DNA of 64,000 nucleotides from the NCBI GenBank assembly GCA_041781135.1, contig JBHAZV010000026.1, positions 1 through 64,000 on the forward strand. The letters are read 5' to 3'. Below the pieces are notes generated by a model. The model was given only the letters and a program-made list of their open reading frames with translations. It was not told where the DNA came from and did no database searches. A program made the position numbers and the translations under genes. Origin of the DNA: JAUMXJ01 sp041781135 (GTDB lineage: Bacteria > Bacillota > Clostridia > Peptostreptococcales > Acidaminobacteraceae). Below are positions 16,883 to 25,302 of this stretch, piece by piece. Every line of letters starts with the position of its first letter. Position 1 is the stretch's first letter.

Positions 16883-17983
16883 ATGAGGACGGAACTTGCC
16901 TTCGGGCAAAAAAAATGGGCGGTTGTCGGGGCGACTCCTGATGAGGAAAAATTTGGAAATAAGATATACAAGATGCTCAGAGAAGCAGGGTTTGTGGTGT
17001 ACCCCGTAAACGGCAGGTATGACGAAATACTTGGCGATAAGTGCTATGGAAGCCTGCACGAGCTGCCTGAAAAGGTAGATATGGTGAGCATCGTTGTAAG
17101 ACCTGATATAGCAGAGAACTTTGTTTCTGATTATGACGCGGTATTTTGGTTTCAGCCGAATACATATACTGACGCTACGCTCGCAAAAGTCGGCAGTGGA
17201 AAATACATCGCGGGTCCATGCGTGCTTGTCGAGCATAGAAAGGCGCAGGCGAGGATCGAAAATTATGTTGAGAAAATAACCGAATGGCTTCGCGAAAAGG
17301 TTGCAGAGGCGCGCTGTAAAGGCGTTGTGCTCGGTATTTCAGGGGGGGTAGATTCTGCTGTGGTAGGTGCGCTTGCAAAGAGGGCGTTTCCGGAGAGTTC
17401 AAAGGGGCTGCTGCTGCCGTGTCACAGTAGCAGCAAGGATGTGGAGCACGGGCTGGAGCTTGCCGGAAGGATCGGGCTTTCGAGCGATGTGGTAGATCTC
17501 AGCGAACCGCATAGGACAATAATGACCGCATTCGGTTTTGACAATGCGGGCGGTGCGCTTAGAGCGAGTGATTCCAATCTAAGAGCGCGCCTCAGAATGT
17601 CGGCGATTTATGCGTATGCAAACTATCGCGGTTATCTCGTGCTTGGTACGGACAACGCCGCAGAGGTCCATATCGGGTATTTTACTAAGTACGGCGACGG
17701 CGGAGTGGATCTTCTGCCAATCGCAGAGCTGCACAAGTGCGAGGTTTATCATATGGCAAGATTCCTTGGCGTGCCTAAAGAAATTATTTATAAAGCGCCT
17801 TCGGCCGGGCTTTGGGAGGGTCAGACCGACGAGGGCGAGATAGGAATAACATATGATGCCATAGATGCGTACCTGCTTGGAGAATCTGTCGCAGATGCGG
17901 ACAGGGCTATAATAGAGAGAATGCACAGGCAGAGCGAGCACAAGCGACATATACCGCCGCATCCGGTTATAAAACAATTTTGA
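16883..17983 (+). CDS. nadE: CoA-binding domain fused to ammonia-dependent NAD synthetase
   Basis: One unbroken frame of 366 residues holds two domains. Residues about 8-120 form a YccU-type CoA-binding Rossmann domain (WAVVGATPDEEKFGNKIYKML, VVYPVNGRY, DMVSIVVRPD). Residues about 125-366 are an NH3-dependent NAD synthetase with the P-loop GISGGVDSAV, LGTDNAAE and the KAPSAGLW.GQTDE stretch. No glutaminase domain is present, so ammonia is the nitrogen donor. The CoA-binding part may sense acyl-CoA or NAD-like ligands and tune NAD synthesis; this is inference. The ATG follows AAGGAGGTTTT. I know these two families as separate proteins; whether the fusion is widespread needs a database search. 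Confidence 0.9.
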   Translation: MRTELAFGQKKWAVVGATPDEEKFGNKIYKMLREAGFVVYPVNGRYDEILGDKCYGSLHELPEKVDMVSIVVRPDIAENFVSDYDAVFWFQPNTYTDATLAKVGSGKYIAGPCVLVEHRKAQARIENYVEKITEWLREKVAEARCKGVVLGISGGVDSAVVGALAKRAFPESSKGLLLPCHSSSKDVEHGLELAGRIGLSSDVVDLSEPHRTIMTAFGFDNAGGALRASDSNLRARLRMSAIYAYANYRGYLVLGTDNAAEVHIGYFTKYGDGGVDLLPIAELHKCEVYHMARFLGVPKEIIYKAPSAGLWEGQTDEGEIGITYDAIDAYLLGESVADADRAIIERMHRQSEHKRHIPPHPVIKQF

Positions 17984-18062
17984 TTTTTTGGATTAATTAT
18001 GTTATAACGGTCGTGGTAGGATTAACAACTTAAAACTATGATAATGTGAATAGGAGGTAGTT

Positions 18063-18425
18063 GTGCATCGGTTATTAAGAAAATCAGTGTTATTGGTTGG
18101 TGTTTTGGTGTTAATAATTTCGGTGGTTGCTTTTGCCGAAGTGGTTTGGCAACGCGGTTCATTGAATTATATTACAAATGAACATCCTAGTATTTTTCAT
18201 TATGAGGGTTATGGTCAGTGCAATTCAAGTGTTCCTGATGCCGGTGAATTTTTTTTAAGGGTGGCTATACGATATCGCATTGATGGCGTAAGTGATACTG
18301 GGTATTTGTGGACTCCGAATTCAGCTGGAAATACTGTAAGTGTTTCGAAAACATTTTATGACTCCTTGAATCCGTTTGCACCAGTGACGGAGTTTTATTA
18401 CGATGTAGAATCTACAAACAAATAG
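18063..18425 (+). CDS. Small secreted protein, candidate lactococcin-972-like bacteriocin
   Basis: A 120-residue precursor starting at GTG after a perfect AGGAGGTAGTT. The N-terminus is a classic Sec signal (basic MHRLLRK, long hydrophobic core, VAFA cleavage site near residue 25), leaving a mature chain of about 95 residues with a single Cys. The mature start has VWQRGS and the end has EFYYDVE; lactococcin 972, as I recall it, starts with a WQHG element and ends with a FYYN stretch. The main support is the neighbourhood: the next three genes are a split FtsX-type permease and an ABC ATPase as in lactococcin-972 loci. Family membership is a hypothesis; no known domain is certain. Confidence 0.6.
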   Translation: MHRLLRKSVLLVGVLVLIISVVAFAEVVWQRGSLNYITNEHPSIFHYEGYGQCNSSVPDAGEFFLRVAIRYRIDGVSDTGYLWTPNSAGNTVSVSKTFYDSLNPFAPVTEFYYDVESTNK

Positions 18426-18433
18426 ATTCAAAG

Positions 18434-19279
18434 ATGAAAAAAGTGGCGAATTTTTTGCTCGGCTTTATGTTTATCTTTATCAGCATCTTTGCGGTGCTGA
18501 TTTTTGCGGGCGTAAACAAAATGCGAAGCGCAGAGAACCAATATAGCTTTTACCGCCACAGCTACAGAATTGTAAAGGCTTCCAATGACACGGCGGTTAA
18601 TTTTAACAGGGCATTTCAGTTGCTGCTCTTAGAGTTGGTACAGCGCAGCGAAAAACCGGTTTCTGTTATTTTTTTCCCTACTGACAGGGATGTAGTCAAT
18701 TATCTCGGAGATATTCCTGTAGGCATCGAGGCAATAAAGGAGCTCTCCGGCAGGCGCGCTGAGCCGCTTGCAATATCGAGAGAATCGCGCGGAATATACT
18801 TTATTGCTTCAGATGCAAGCATCGAAAAACAGCTTATGGAAATTATCGATGTACAGCTGGACAGATTGGAAAATCTGTCCGGTTTTTTGAAATTTTTAAT
18901 CAATAAGCCGGTGCTCAGTCTCTATTTTTTTGCAATATCGGCTTCCTTTATTCTTCTCGTTTTTTTAATGAACAGCGCTGTACAATTGGAAGGCAGCTTG
19001 ATTAGAGCGCATCGGCTTGCCGGCGCGACATTCTGGAAATATCAGTTTTTTTCGTTCAGGTATGACGGCGTTGCGGCTTTTATCGGGGGAATACTCGGAT
19101 TTGCGGCTTTTGTAGGTATTACCCGCGGAGTCTTTTTTGGATATAGTTACAGGATCGGCATTCTGATGTTTGCGTGTATAGTTGGCGTTTTTCTGTATTT
19201 TTCGGTAAGAGCGGCGCTGAACTACATACACTACTGGTTGTCTGCCGGAGGCGGCAATGCTGTATCGAGAGTTTCGTGA
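18434..19279 (+). CDS. FtsX-type permease, first half of a split bacteriocin-associated membrane protein
   Basis: The 281-residue protein has a membrane segment at about 6-28, an extracytoplasmic domain to about 155, then three further segments (about 160-180, 212-235, 238-260): the four-helix FtsX/MacB layout. Lactococcin-972-type loci usually carry one membrane protein of about 650-700 residues with this unit twice (DUF1430, putative immunity protein). Here the unit is one gene and the second unit is the next. The genes overlap by 23 bases in different frames. The start lies eight bases after the secreted-protein gene. Function in export or self-immunity is inferred. Confidence 0.7.
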   Translation: MKKVANFLLGFMFIFISIFAVLIFAGVNKMRSAENQYSFYRHSYRIVKASNDTAVNFNRAFQLLLLELVQRSEKPVSVIFFPTDRDVVNYLGDIPVGIEAIKELSGRRAEPLAISRESRGIYFIASDASIEKQLMEIIDVQLDRLENLSGFLKFLINKPVLSLYFFAISASFILLVFLMNSAVQLEGSLIRAHRLAGATFWKYQFFSFRYDGVAAFIGGILGFAAFVGITRGVFFGYSYRIGILMFACIVGVFLYFSVRAALNYIHYWLSAGGGNAVSRVS

Positions 19280-20360
19280 ACAGTGGGCATACAGCATCTT
19301 TTTCAGCGTGGTTTTTGCTGTGATAAGCTATTTTTTGCAGCTTGGATATTTTAATTATATAGAAGCTGCTAAACAGGGCGCGGCGCTTGCAAATTTATAT
19401 GACAGGACTCTGTATACATTAAGAATTAATATCAATAATCGGAGCGAATCTCCGCGCGGTTTAGACAAGCCGGAAGAATCGTTTATAATGCTGCGAAGGC
19501 TCATTGAAAAGGATTTGGCATTTACGCATTTTGAAACTTCGTCGGATATGGTCGTGCTTGGCGCATTTGCTGAAGTTTTTGGAATTACTGAAGTTCCTTT
19601 AATTGAAAACACGGTTTTTTTCAAAAATTCGGATGCTTGCGCGGACGATGCGCGCAGTCATCTGGATTTTGGGATGAAGAATATAGATGTGGTGAGTGGC
19701 GGCAAACTGCCGGAGGATATACTTTTTTTGACAGGGACATTCGGTGTGCCGATTGCCAAAGCGCAGGTGGTGCACTTGACTGCTGAGTCGTTTTTTGAAG
19801 AATATTATCCAAATTTGCCTGATTCCAGAAAATTAGAGGTTTTAGGTCAGATATACAGAAATCTTTACATGATTTCAGATGCGGGCATCCTGTCGTCAGG
19901 CGGAGTTTTGCACGAAGCTCCTGAAGAAATAGCAGAAGTCGCTGCGGAAGCGCATATGATGGGGTTTTCTGAACCCGAACCCGTATACGTAAGTGCTATG
20001 CTGCGGAGTTCCGCTGATTCAAGCAGGGATACAGTAACTACCGCATTCACTTTTATATTTATGTTGGTTTGTTTGCTTCTTGGCAGCGTTGTGGTGCGCT
20101 GCATTAATACTGCGGGACGACTGAGCCGCGAGTTTAAGATTCATCACTATTTTGGCGCGGTTTTAGGGGATTTGTACTGCCAAATTGCCGCAATTCTTGC
20201 AATTCAGTTTTTACCTTCCGCTGTGTTTGTCTGGGCTGCCTTGCCGCCGGGAACAGTGCGAACGAGCCTTGTGGTATCACTTTTTGCAATCAGCGCGCTA
20301 TTTTCGGCTTATATAGTGTATAGAGCGGTTGGAACATACAATAAATCGGAGCGCATATGA
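19257..20360 (+). CDS. FtsX-type permease, second half of a split bacteriocin-associated membrane protein
   Basis: A 367-residue protein with the same plan as its neighbour: membrane segment at about 10-30, a larger extracytoplasmic domain (about 31-258), and three C-terminal segments (about 262-282, 295-320, 328-348). It has its own ribosome site, GGAGG at 19247-19251, five bases before ATG 19257, inside the previous gene. That argues for a real second gene rather than a frameshift product. Its stop overlaps the ATPase start as ATGA. Presumed to pair with the 281-residue protein and the ATPase as a heterodimeric transporter of the MacB/FtsX class. Confidence 0.72.
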   Translation: MLYREFREQWAYSIFFSVVFAVISYFLQLGYFNYIEAAKQGAALANLYDRTLYTLRININNRSESPRGLDKPEESFIMLRRLIEKDLAFTHFETSSDMVVLGAFAEVFGITEVPLIENTVFFKNSDACADDARSHLDFGMKNIDVVSGGKLPEDILFLTGTFGVPIAKAQVVHLTAESFFEEYYPNLPDSRKLEVLGQIYRNLYMISDAGILSSGGVLHEAPEEIAEVAAEAHMMGFSEPEPVYVSAMLRSSADSSRDTVTTAFTFIFMLVCLLLGSVVVRCINTAGRLSREFKIHHYFGAVLGDLYCQIAAILAIQFLPSAVFVWAALPPGTVRTSLVVSLFAISALFSAYIVYRAVGTYNKSERI

Positions 20361-21034
20361 GTATAATAAAGTTGGAACATGTCGGCAAAAGTTATAGAGA
20401 TGGGCAGTTCACAAGAGAAATATTAAAAAAAATTAATCTTGAGATCGGCAGAGTCGACACGATTTCTATTACAGGAAAGTCTGGCTGTGGAAAAACCACG
20501 CTTTTGCAGATGATTGCTCTGCTTGAGCCGCCGACCTGCGGCGAGATTTTTATAGGGGGGCTTTCCGCTGCCAATATTCGCAGCAGTTTCCGCGCTATGA
20601 TAAGAAACAGGTTTTTTGGCTATGTACTGCAGGATTTTGCTTTAGTTGAATCTGAAACAGTTAGAGCGAACATACTCGTTCCTCTGATATATTCCGACAA
20701 AAAGGAAGTGCTCAAAAACAGGCAAAGCATTTTGGAGGAATTGACAGAGAGGCTTGATATAGATCGTCTTCTTAATCAGAAAGTAAGGAGACTGTCCGGA
20801 GGAGAGAAGCAGCGTGTTGCAATAGCTCGCGCACTTATAAACCGGCCGCGCTATGTGCTTGCCGATGAGCCGACAGGCGCGCTCGACGATTATAATGCAG
20901 GCAAAGTGATGGACATACTTTTGAACCTGCCAAAGCAAAACACGGGATTAATACTTGTCACACACAATACCGCGCTTGCTGAGCAATGTGAAAGAAGGCT
21001 TGAAATTCGCGATAAGCAGCTGTTGGAATTGTAG
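20357..21034 (+). CDS. ABC transporter ATP-binding protein (bacteriocin-type, MacB/LolD-like)
   Basis: The 225-residue ATPase has Walker A GKSGCGKTT, Q-loop YVLQDFALV, signature LSGGEKQR, Walker B YVLADEPTGALD and the switch His in LVTHN. It belongs to the LolD/MacB-like group that serves FtsX-type permeases, to which the lactococcin-972 ABC subunits also belong. Translation is coupled to the second permease gene by a four-base overlap. A terminator follows, so the island's first operon comprises the secreted protein, two permeases and this ATPase. Confidence 0.9.
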   Translation: MSIIKLEHVGKSYRDGQFTREILKKINLEIGRVDTISITGKSGCGKTTLLQMIALLEPPTCGEIFIGGLSAANIRSSFRAMIRNRFFGYVLQDFALVESETVRANILVPLIYSDKKEVLKNRQSILEELTERLDIDRLLNQKVRRLSGGEKQRVAIARALINRPRYVLADEPTGALDDYNAGKVMDILLNLPKQNTGLILVTHNTALAEQCERRLEIRDKQLLEL

Positions 21035-21037
21035 TTT

Positions 21038-21083
21038 GCCTATGCGCAAGCACTCGCTGTATATCTGGCGCAGGCTTTTATTT
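21038..21083 (+). terminator. intrinsic terminator of the bacteriocin-like operon
   Basis: GCC and TGCGC on the left (21038-21047) pair with GCGCA and GGC on the right (21068-21075), with a two-base bulge, followed by TTTTATTTG. Confidence 0.65.
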
Positions 21084-21087
21084 GTAC

Positions 21088-21126
21088 ATTTACTATATTT
21101 GTTATATTTTATTTGATATAGTAAAT
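21088..21126 (+). repeat. 11-bp perfect inverted repeat upstream of the lipoprotein gene
   Basis: ATTTACTATAT (21088-21098) and ATATAGTAAAT (21116-21126), 17 bases apart, in very A/T-rich sequence 22 bases before the lipoprotein start. The position between a terminator and a start codon suggests a regulator site overlapping a promoter; candidate hexamers exist but none is convincing. It lacks a T tract, so a second terminator is less likely. Confidence 0.55.
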
Positions 21127-21147
21127 ATAGTTACGGGAGGGCGTATT

Positions 21148-21762
21148 ATGAAAAAATTAGGTTTATCCATAGCGTTGTTTTGCATAACGATATGCTTGGC
21201 ATCATGCGTGGGTGATGCTAAATCTGATTTAGTTTTGGGGACTACCGTGGCAGGCGTTATAGAAAATAATGTCTTAGATGGGAATGTTCAGTTAAGTACT
21301 GTAGGAACTCCTTTTTCTGAAAAAGAAATACGAGTACGCATTCTTGCCGAAATGAGCTATGGCGTTATAACGTCAGACTATAAAATCAGCAGCAACGGTT
21401 ATTATCATATTATGTTAAAAAATAATTGTTTGGATTATAATAATCTGACTTTACCGATATTAAAAGATGGCGTTTTGTGCGGTGATTTGACGATACGCCG
21501 AGGGACGATGGGCATTGCAATATCTTCGAGTGCTTTGTATGGGGATGAACATCCGCTTCCTAAGTTGATAGCAGCATTTCCGGAGCAGAATTTTGCAATG
21601 GTGTACGCTGGTCAATCGGAGTATGCTATAGCTGATGATAACACGGTACATGTAATTTCTGGTTATACTCCGATTATAACTAATGGTCAAAATTTGTACA
21701 GCACATTTAATCTTGGAGACAATATTTTTTCCAGTGCTCTTGTGCGAAAAGCGATTGATTGA
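21148..21762 (+). CDS. Lipoprotein of unknown function
   Basis: The 204-residue product starts MKKLGLSIALF and has a lipobox LASC with Cys near residue 19, so it should be anchored to the outer face of the membrane. The rest is not a family I recognise; it looks beta-rich with short repeats of polar residues. The ATG at 21148 follows GGGAGG; an upstream in-frame start at 21082 would put hydrophobic A/T-coded residues through the inverted repeat and is rejected. It sits right after the bacteriocin-like operon and is A/T-rich like it, so a role in immunity or regulation is possible but unproven. Confidence 0.75.
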   Translation: MKKLGLSIALFCITICLASCVGDAKSDLVLGTTVAGVIENNVLDGNVQLSTVGTPFSEKEIRVRILAEMSYGVITSDYKISSNGYYHIMLKNNCLDYNNLTLPILKDGVLCGDLTIRRGTMGIAISSSALYGDEHPLPKLIAAFPEQNFAMVYAGQSEYAIADDNTVHVISGYTPIITNGQNLYSTFNLGDNIFSSALVRKAID

Positions 21763-21815
21763 GCGCGCTGAACCTTGACATACCGGTCTGGGATTGGTAT
21801 GATAATCAGGGAAAT

Positions 21816-22082
21816 ATGAACGCGATAAATGACCTTAGGGCTGAAATAGACAAGATAGACGAACAGGTTGCAAGGCTTCTTGCAGAGCGCTTTCTCATAG
21901 CGCAGAAAGTCGGAGGAGTCAAAAAAGCTGAAAATATCCCGCTGCTGAATATAGAGCGCGAGATCGAGGTGCTCAAGCGGATTAGAATGCACGCAGGCGC
22001 TGTTGTTTCCGACCCGCAGGTAGTAGACGCCATCGAAAAAATATACCTCACTGTGATAACTTTGACGAGAAGGTTGCAATAA
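21816..22082 (+). CDS. Chorismate mutase (AroQ type)
   Basis: An 88-residue all-helical AroQ-class chorismate mutase domain: MNAINDLRAEIDKIDEQVARLLAERF, with the active-site Arg in the first helix and Lys in the VGGVKK stretch, then the ERE motif. It converts chorismate to prephenate for Phe and Tyr synthesis. The start is ATG 21816, just after AGGGAAAT; the frame is open upstream to 21759 but those residues are unlike the family. The TAA stop overlaps the cdaA start (TAATG). It is free-standing here, not fused to prephenate dehydratase. Confidence 0.88.
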   Translation: MNAINDLRAEIDKIDEQVARLLAERFLIAQKVGGVKKAENIPLLNIEREIEVLKRIRMHAGAVVSDPQVVDAIEKIYLTVITLTRRLQ

Positions 22083-22891
22083 TGGAATTCTTTAAGAGTA
22101 TAGGGGAACTTTTTTCTGCGCTTATTTCCGACATCAAGCTGACATATGTCATCGATATCGGTATAATTGCGTTTATTTTTTATAGCTTTATCAAGCTTAT
22201 TAAAGGTACCAGGGCGGTCCAGATCATAAACGGAATTATAGTAATACTTGTAATATCTCGCGTCAGCGAGCTGCTCAAATTATATGCTGTAAATTACATT
22301 CTGCAGAATATGCTCACTATAGGACTTATCGCTGTTGTAATAATTTTCCAGCCAGAATTGAGAAAGGCTCTCGAAAAAGTCGGCAATACCAATTGGATTA
22401 TTAAAAAAAACAGACAGGCGGGGTTTAGATCCGAGGAAAATATCAACGCGATAGTTGAAGCCGCAACGACTATGTCCAGAAAAAAGATAGGGGCATTGAT
22501 CGTAATCGCGGGCAGCCTGAGCCTCAGCGATATAGCCGACACGGGTACAAGGCTCGATGCCGAGATATCTGCGGAGCTCGTTATGAATGTTTTTTTTCCG
22601 AAGTCGCCGCTTCATGACGGAGCAATGCTTATAAAAAATGAACGAATAGTCGCCGCTGGGTGTCTGCTGCCGCTTTCTTCGAATATGGGCGTCTCGAAAG
22701 AGCTTGGAACAAGGCATCGTGCGGCAATTGGAATTTCCGAAACTTCCGACGCAATGATAATTGTCGTTTCAGAAGAGACGGGCGCGATTTCCATAGCGCA
22801 GGAGGGGGGGCTTCAGCGTTTTGTTGATGCGGCCGGGCTCAGAGAGGCGATCAGCCTGAGCGGAACCGCCGAATCGGAGGCTGCAAAATGA
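22082..22891 (+). CDS. cdaA: Diadenylate cyclase CdaA
   Basis: Makes the second messenger c-di-AMP from two ATP. The 269-residue protein has three N-terminal membrane segments (about 18-100) and a DAC domain with the catalytic DGAML and RHRAA motifs (residues about 178 and 220). c-di-AMP controls osmolyte and potassium uptake and wall homeostasis in Firmicutes. Four-base overlap with cdaR, its membrane-bound regulator. Confidence 0.97.
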   Translation: MEFFKSIGELFSALISDIKLTYVIDIGIIAFIFYSFIKLIKGTRAVQIINGIIVILVISRVSELLKLYAVNYILQNMLTIGLIAVVIIFQPELRKALEKVGNTNWIIKKNRQAGFRSEENINAIVEAATTMSRKKIGALIVIAGSLSLSDIADTGTRLDAEISAELVMNVFFPKSPLHDGAMLIKNERIVAAGCLLPLSSNMGVSKELGTRHRAAIGISETSDAMIIVVSEETGAISIAQEGGLQRFVDAAGLREAISLSGTAESEAAK

Positions 22892-24150
22892 AAAAATTTT
22901 TGAAGAGTCTGCTTTCAATGTTTAATTTTAGACATGAGTCTGCGACTAAAATAATATCTATACTTCTTGCAGTGCTTTTCTGGATATTTGTTATGGATAA
23001 GGAAAATCCGGTAATTACCCGTGTTTTTTACAATGTTCCTGTGAGCTATGCGGGTTCTGTCGACAGCGAACTCGTCATTTCGAGCGCTCCAAAATATTAC
23101 GCAAATGTCGAAATTTCCGGCAGACGGAATTCCGTTCTTGCAGTGAGGTCAGATTATCTTTCGCTTTCAATAGATCTTTCGAAATTAGTCGAGGGAACAA
23201 ATAATGCGGAGATCGATATATCGAGTACTTTCAACGATGTCACCGTGGTGGGGATCAGTCCGAGCAATGCGGCGGTGGTGCTCGAAAAAGTGATTTCTGC
23301 GGCAAAACCTGTAAATTACTACCTTACCGCGCCGTTTGATGAAACGCTTTCGACATCAGTGGTAAAGGTAAATCCGACACAGGTAGTTGTCAGTGGTCCG
23401 CGCTCGCTTGTAAGCAGAGTTGTGGAGCTGGTCGGCTACATAGATGCATCTGAGATATCGGAGAGCAAGACTTTTGAACTTCTTGTAACACCAATAGACT
23501 CGATGGGCGAGGCGGTAAACGGCGTAAGCACTTCGGGAAATACGGTCACAGCAATGATTTCGGCTGTGCGCACAAAGACGGTGCCTGTCAAGGTAGATTA
23601 TACCGACGAAACTGACGAGGGTTACGAATTACACGAATTCAAATTGGATGCGACCGAAGCGAAAATCAGCGGCGACCCGCAGTATGTCGATTCGGTTTCG
23701 GAGCTCAGGGCAAGCCCGGTAGCTGTGACCGGAAATGAGAATGTCGCCGGCAGACTTGTGTTTGACTATTCGCAAAATATTACAATACATAACGAAGAAA
23801 CTCTGACCTATAGCGCCGAGGTGCTTAAAATAGAAAATTCCGACCTTTCGTATGATGTTAGCGAGGTTGCTATTGTCGGGCTTGCCGAGAATCTCACCGC
23901 AAAGCTGCAGGAGGGATTTAATATTACAATCACTCTCCGCGGTATTGCGCCTGCCATATCGGGCATAAAAAAATCGGATTTCAGTCTGAGCGTGGATCTT
24001 AGCGGATATGACGCCGGTACACATACTGTCGAGCTGCGGATCGAGCCTGCTCAAAACCTTATAACAGAAAATACTAAATTCACATATGAGCTCACTGCCG
24101 GATCGCCGATAAATGTACAAATTGATTCGGGCAAGGGGGAAGGAGAGTAA
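22888..24150 (+). CDS. cdaR: CdaA regulatory protein CdaR (YbbR domains)
   Basis: The 420-residue protein has one N-terminal membrane anchor (SILLAVLFWIFVMDKENP, the classic YbbR start) and about four extracytoplasmic YbbR repeats of 80-90 residues each. CdaR binds CdaA and tunes c-di-AMP output, probably reading the wall or envelope. The stop overlaps the start of the first butyrate kinase gene (TAATG). In most Firmicutes the next gene is glmM; here eight other genes lie between. Confidence 0.94.
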   Translation: MKKFLKSLLSMFNFRHESATKIISILLAVLFWIFVMDKENPVITRVFYNVPVSYAGSVDSELVISSAPKYYANVEISGRRNSVLAVRSDYLSLSIDLSKLVEGTNNAEIDISSTFNDVTVVGISPSNAAVVLEKVISAAKPVNYYLTAPFDETLSTSVVKVNPTQVVVSGPRSLVSRVVELVGYIDASEISESKTFELLVTPIDSMGEAVNGVSTSGNTVTAMISAVRTKTVPVKVDYTDETDEGYELHEFKLDATEAKISGDPQYVDSVSELRASPVAVTGNENVAGRLVFDYSQNITIHNEETLTYSAEVLKIENSDLSYDVSEVAIVGLAENLTAKLQEGFNITITLRGIAPAISGIKKSDFSLSVDLSGYDAGTHTVELRIEPAQNLITENTKFTYELTAGSPINVQIDSGKGEGE

Positions 24151-25277
24151 TGCCTTATATTTTAGCTGTAAATCCGGGATCTACCAGCACAAAAGTCGCG
24201 CTTTTTGACGGTGCTGAACTCGTGCGGAGGGAAAATTTTCAGCACAGCTCCGAAGAAGTCGCAGGCTTTGAAAATGTGATGGATCAGCGTCTGTACCGCA
24301 GAGATATCATATTAAGCTGGCTCAAAGACTGCGGTATTGCGGAGGGTGATTTAGCTGCCGTCGTGGGAAGGGGCGGATTGATGCGCTCTATTCCGAGCGG
24401 ATGCTACGAAGTTGATGAATTGATGCTCGAAGACATGAATGGCTGCATCAGGGGCGAGCACGCCTCGAATTTAGGCGCGATAATAGCCGATGAGATCGCC
24501 ACGCGCTTTGGCGTAAAGGCTTACATAGTCGATCCGGTGTCGGTAGACGAATTTGAACCTCTTGCAAGAGTTTCGGGCATACCGCAAATAGAGCGCAAGT
24601 CGATGGTACATGCGCTTAACTGCAGGGCAATGGCATACAGATATATATTTGAAAATTACGGAGGACAGAAAACCCTCGAAGACGTCAATTTGATTGTCGC
24701 GCATCTTGGAGGAGGCATTTCCGTAGTTCCTATGAAGTCCGGCAGAATGATCGACGCCAATAATGCCAACGAAATGGGGCCTTTTTCTTCAGAGAGGACA
24801 GGAGGGCTTCCGGTGGGGGATCTTGTGAATATCTGTTTCAGCGGCGATTATACAAAGGGCGAGGTCAAGAACATGCTGAGAGGAAGAGGCGGGCTTGCGG
24901 CATATCTTGGAACAAATGATATCAAGGCGGTGGAGGAGTCGGCTGACCCAAATAAAATCAAATATTTAAGCGCGCTCGGCTACCAGGTTGCAAAGGAGAT
25001 AGGAGCCTGCGCCGCGGTACTCGGCGGCGATGTAGATGCCATCATACTCACCGGAGGCGCGGCTTACTCGAAAACCATTGTCGAAACTATTAAAAATATG
25101 ACACAATTCATTGCGCGTATCGTCGTGCTCGCAGGCGAGGACGAATTGCTTGCCCTTGCAAAAGGTGTGGAAAGAATACTGAGCGGCGCGGAGACAGCAA
25201 AAAGTTATGCAGATGAGTCAAGAAGGTATCTGAACAGCAGGCTTGAAAGCGATTTTTGCTACGATTGCAAACTATAA
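24150..25277 (+). CDS. buk: Butyrate kinase family protein (copy 1)
   Basis: Acyl-phosphate plus ADP to acid plus ATP. The 375-residue product has the acetokinase-family N-terminal NPGSTSTK phosphate loop, VVGRGG, GEHASNLG, the YIVDPVSVDE motif, AHLGGGIS and LTGGAAYS. It starts directly at the cdaR stop. It is about 15 residues longer than the second copy because of a C-terminal tail ending in FCYDCKL. The two copies flank ptb and share motifs throughout but are clearly diverged, so they may prefer different acyl chains (butyryl, isobutyryl, isovaleryl). Substrate is inferred from the neighbouring oxidoreductase. Confidence 0.94.
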   Translation: MPYILAVNPGSTSTKVALFDGAELVRRENFQHSSEEVAGFENVMDQRLYRRDIILSWLKDCGIAEGDLAAVVGRGGLMRSIPSGCYEVDELMLEDMNGCIRGEHASNLGAIIADEIATRFGVKAYIVDPVSVDEFEPLARVSGIPQIERKSMVHALNCRAMAYRYIFENYGGQKTLEDVNLIVAHLGGGISVVPMKSGRMIDANNANEMGPFSSERTGGLPVGDLVNICFSGDYTKGEVKNMLRGRGGLAAYLGTNDIKAVEESADPNKIKYLSALGYQVAKEIGACAAVLGGDVDAIILTGGAAYSKTIVETIKNMTQFIARIVVLAGEDELLALAKGVERILSGAETAKSYADESRRYLNSRLESDFCYDCKL

Positions 25278-25302
25278 ATAATAACTGGGAGACAGGAGGA
25301 AT

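Noticed and set aside
18003..18045. Promoter for the secreted-protein gene
   Set aside because: TATAAC, TATGAT and GATAAT hexamers are present but no -35 box fits at 16-18 bases; left uncalled.
19247..19290. Frameshift as the cause of the two permease genes
   Set aside because: The second gene has its own GGAGG-ATG and its own N-terminal membrane segment, so two genes fit better than one broken gene. A sequencing error cannot be fully excluded.
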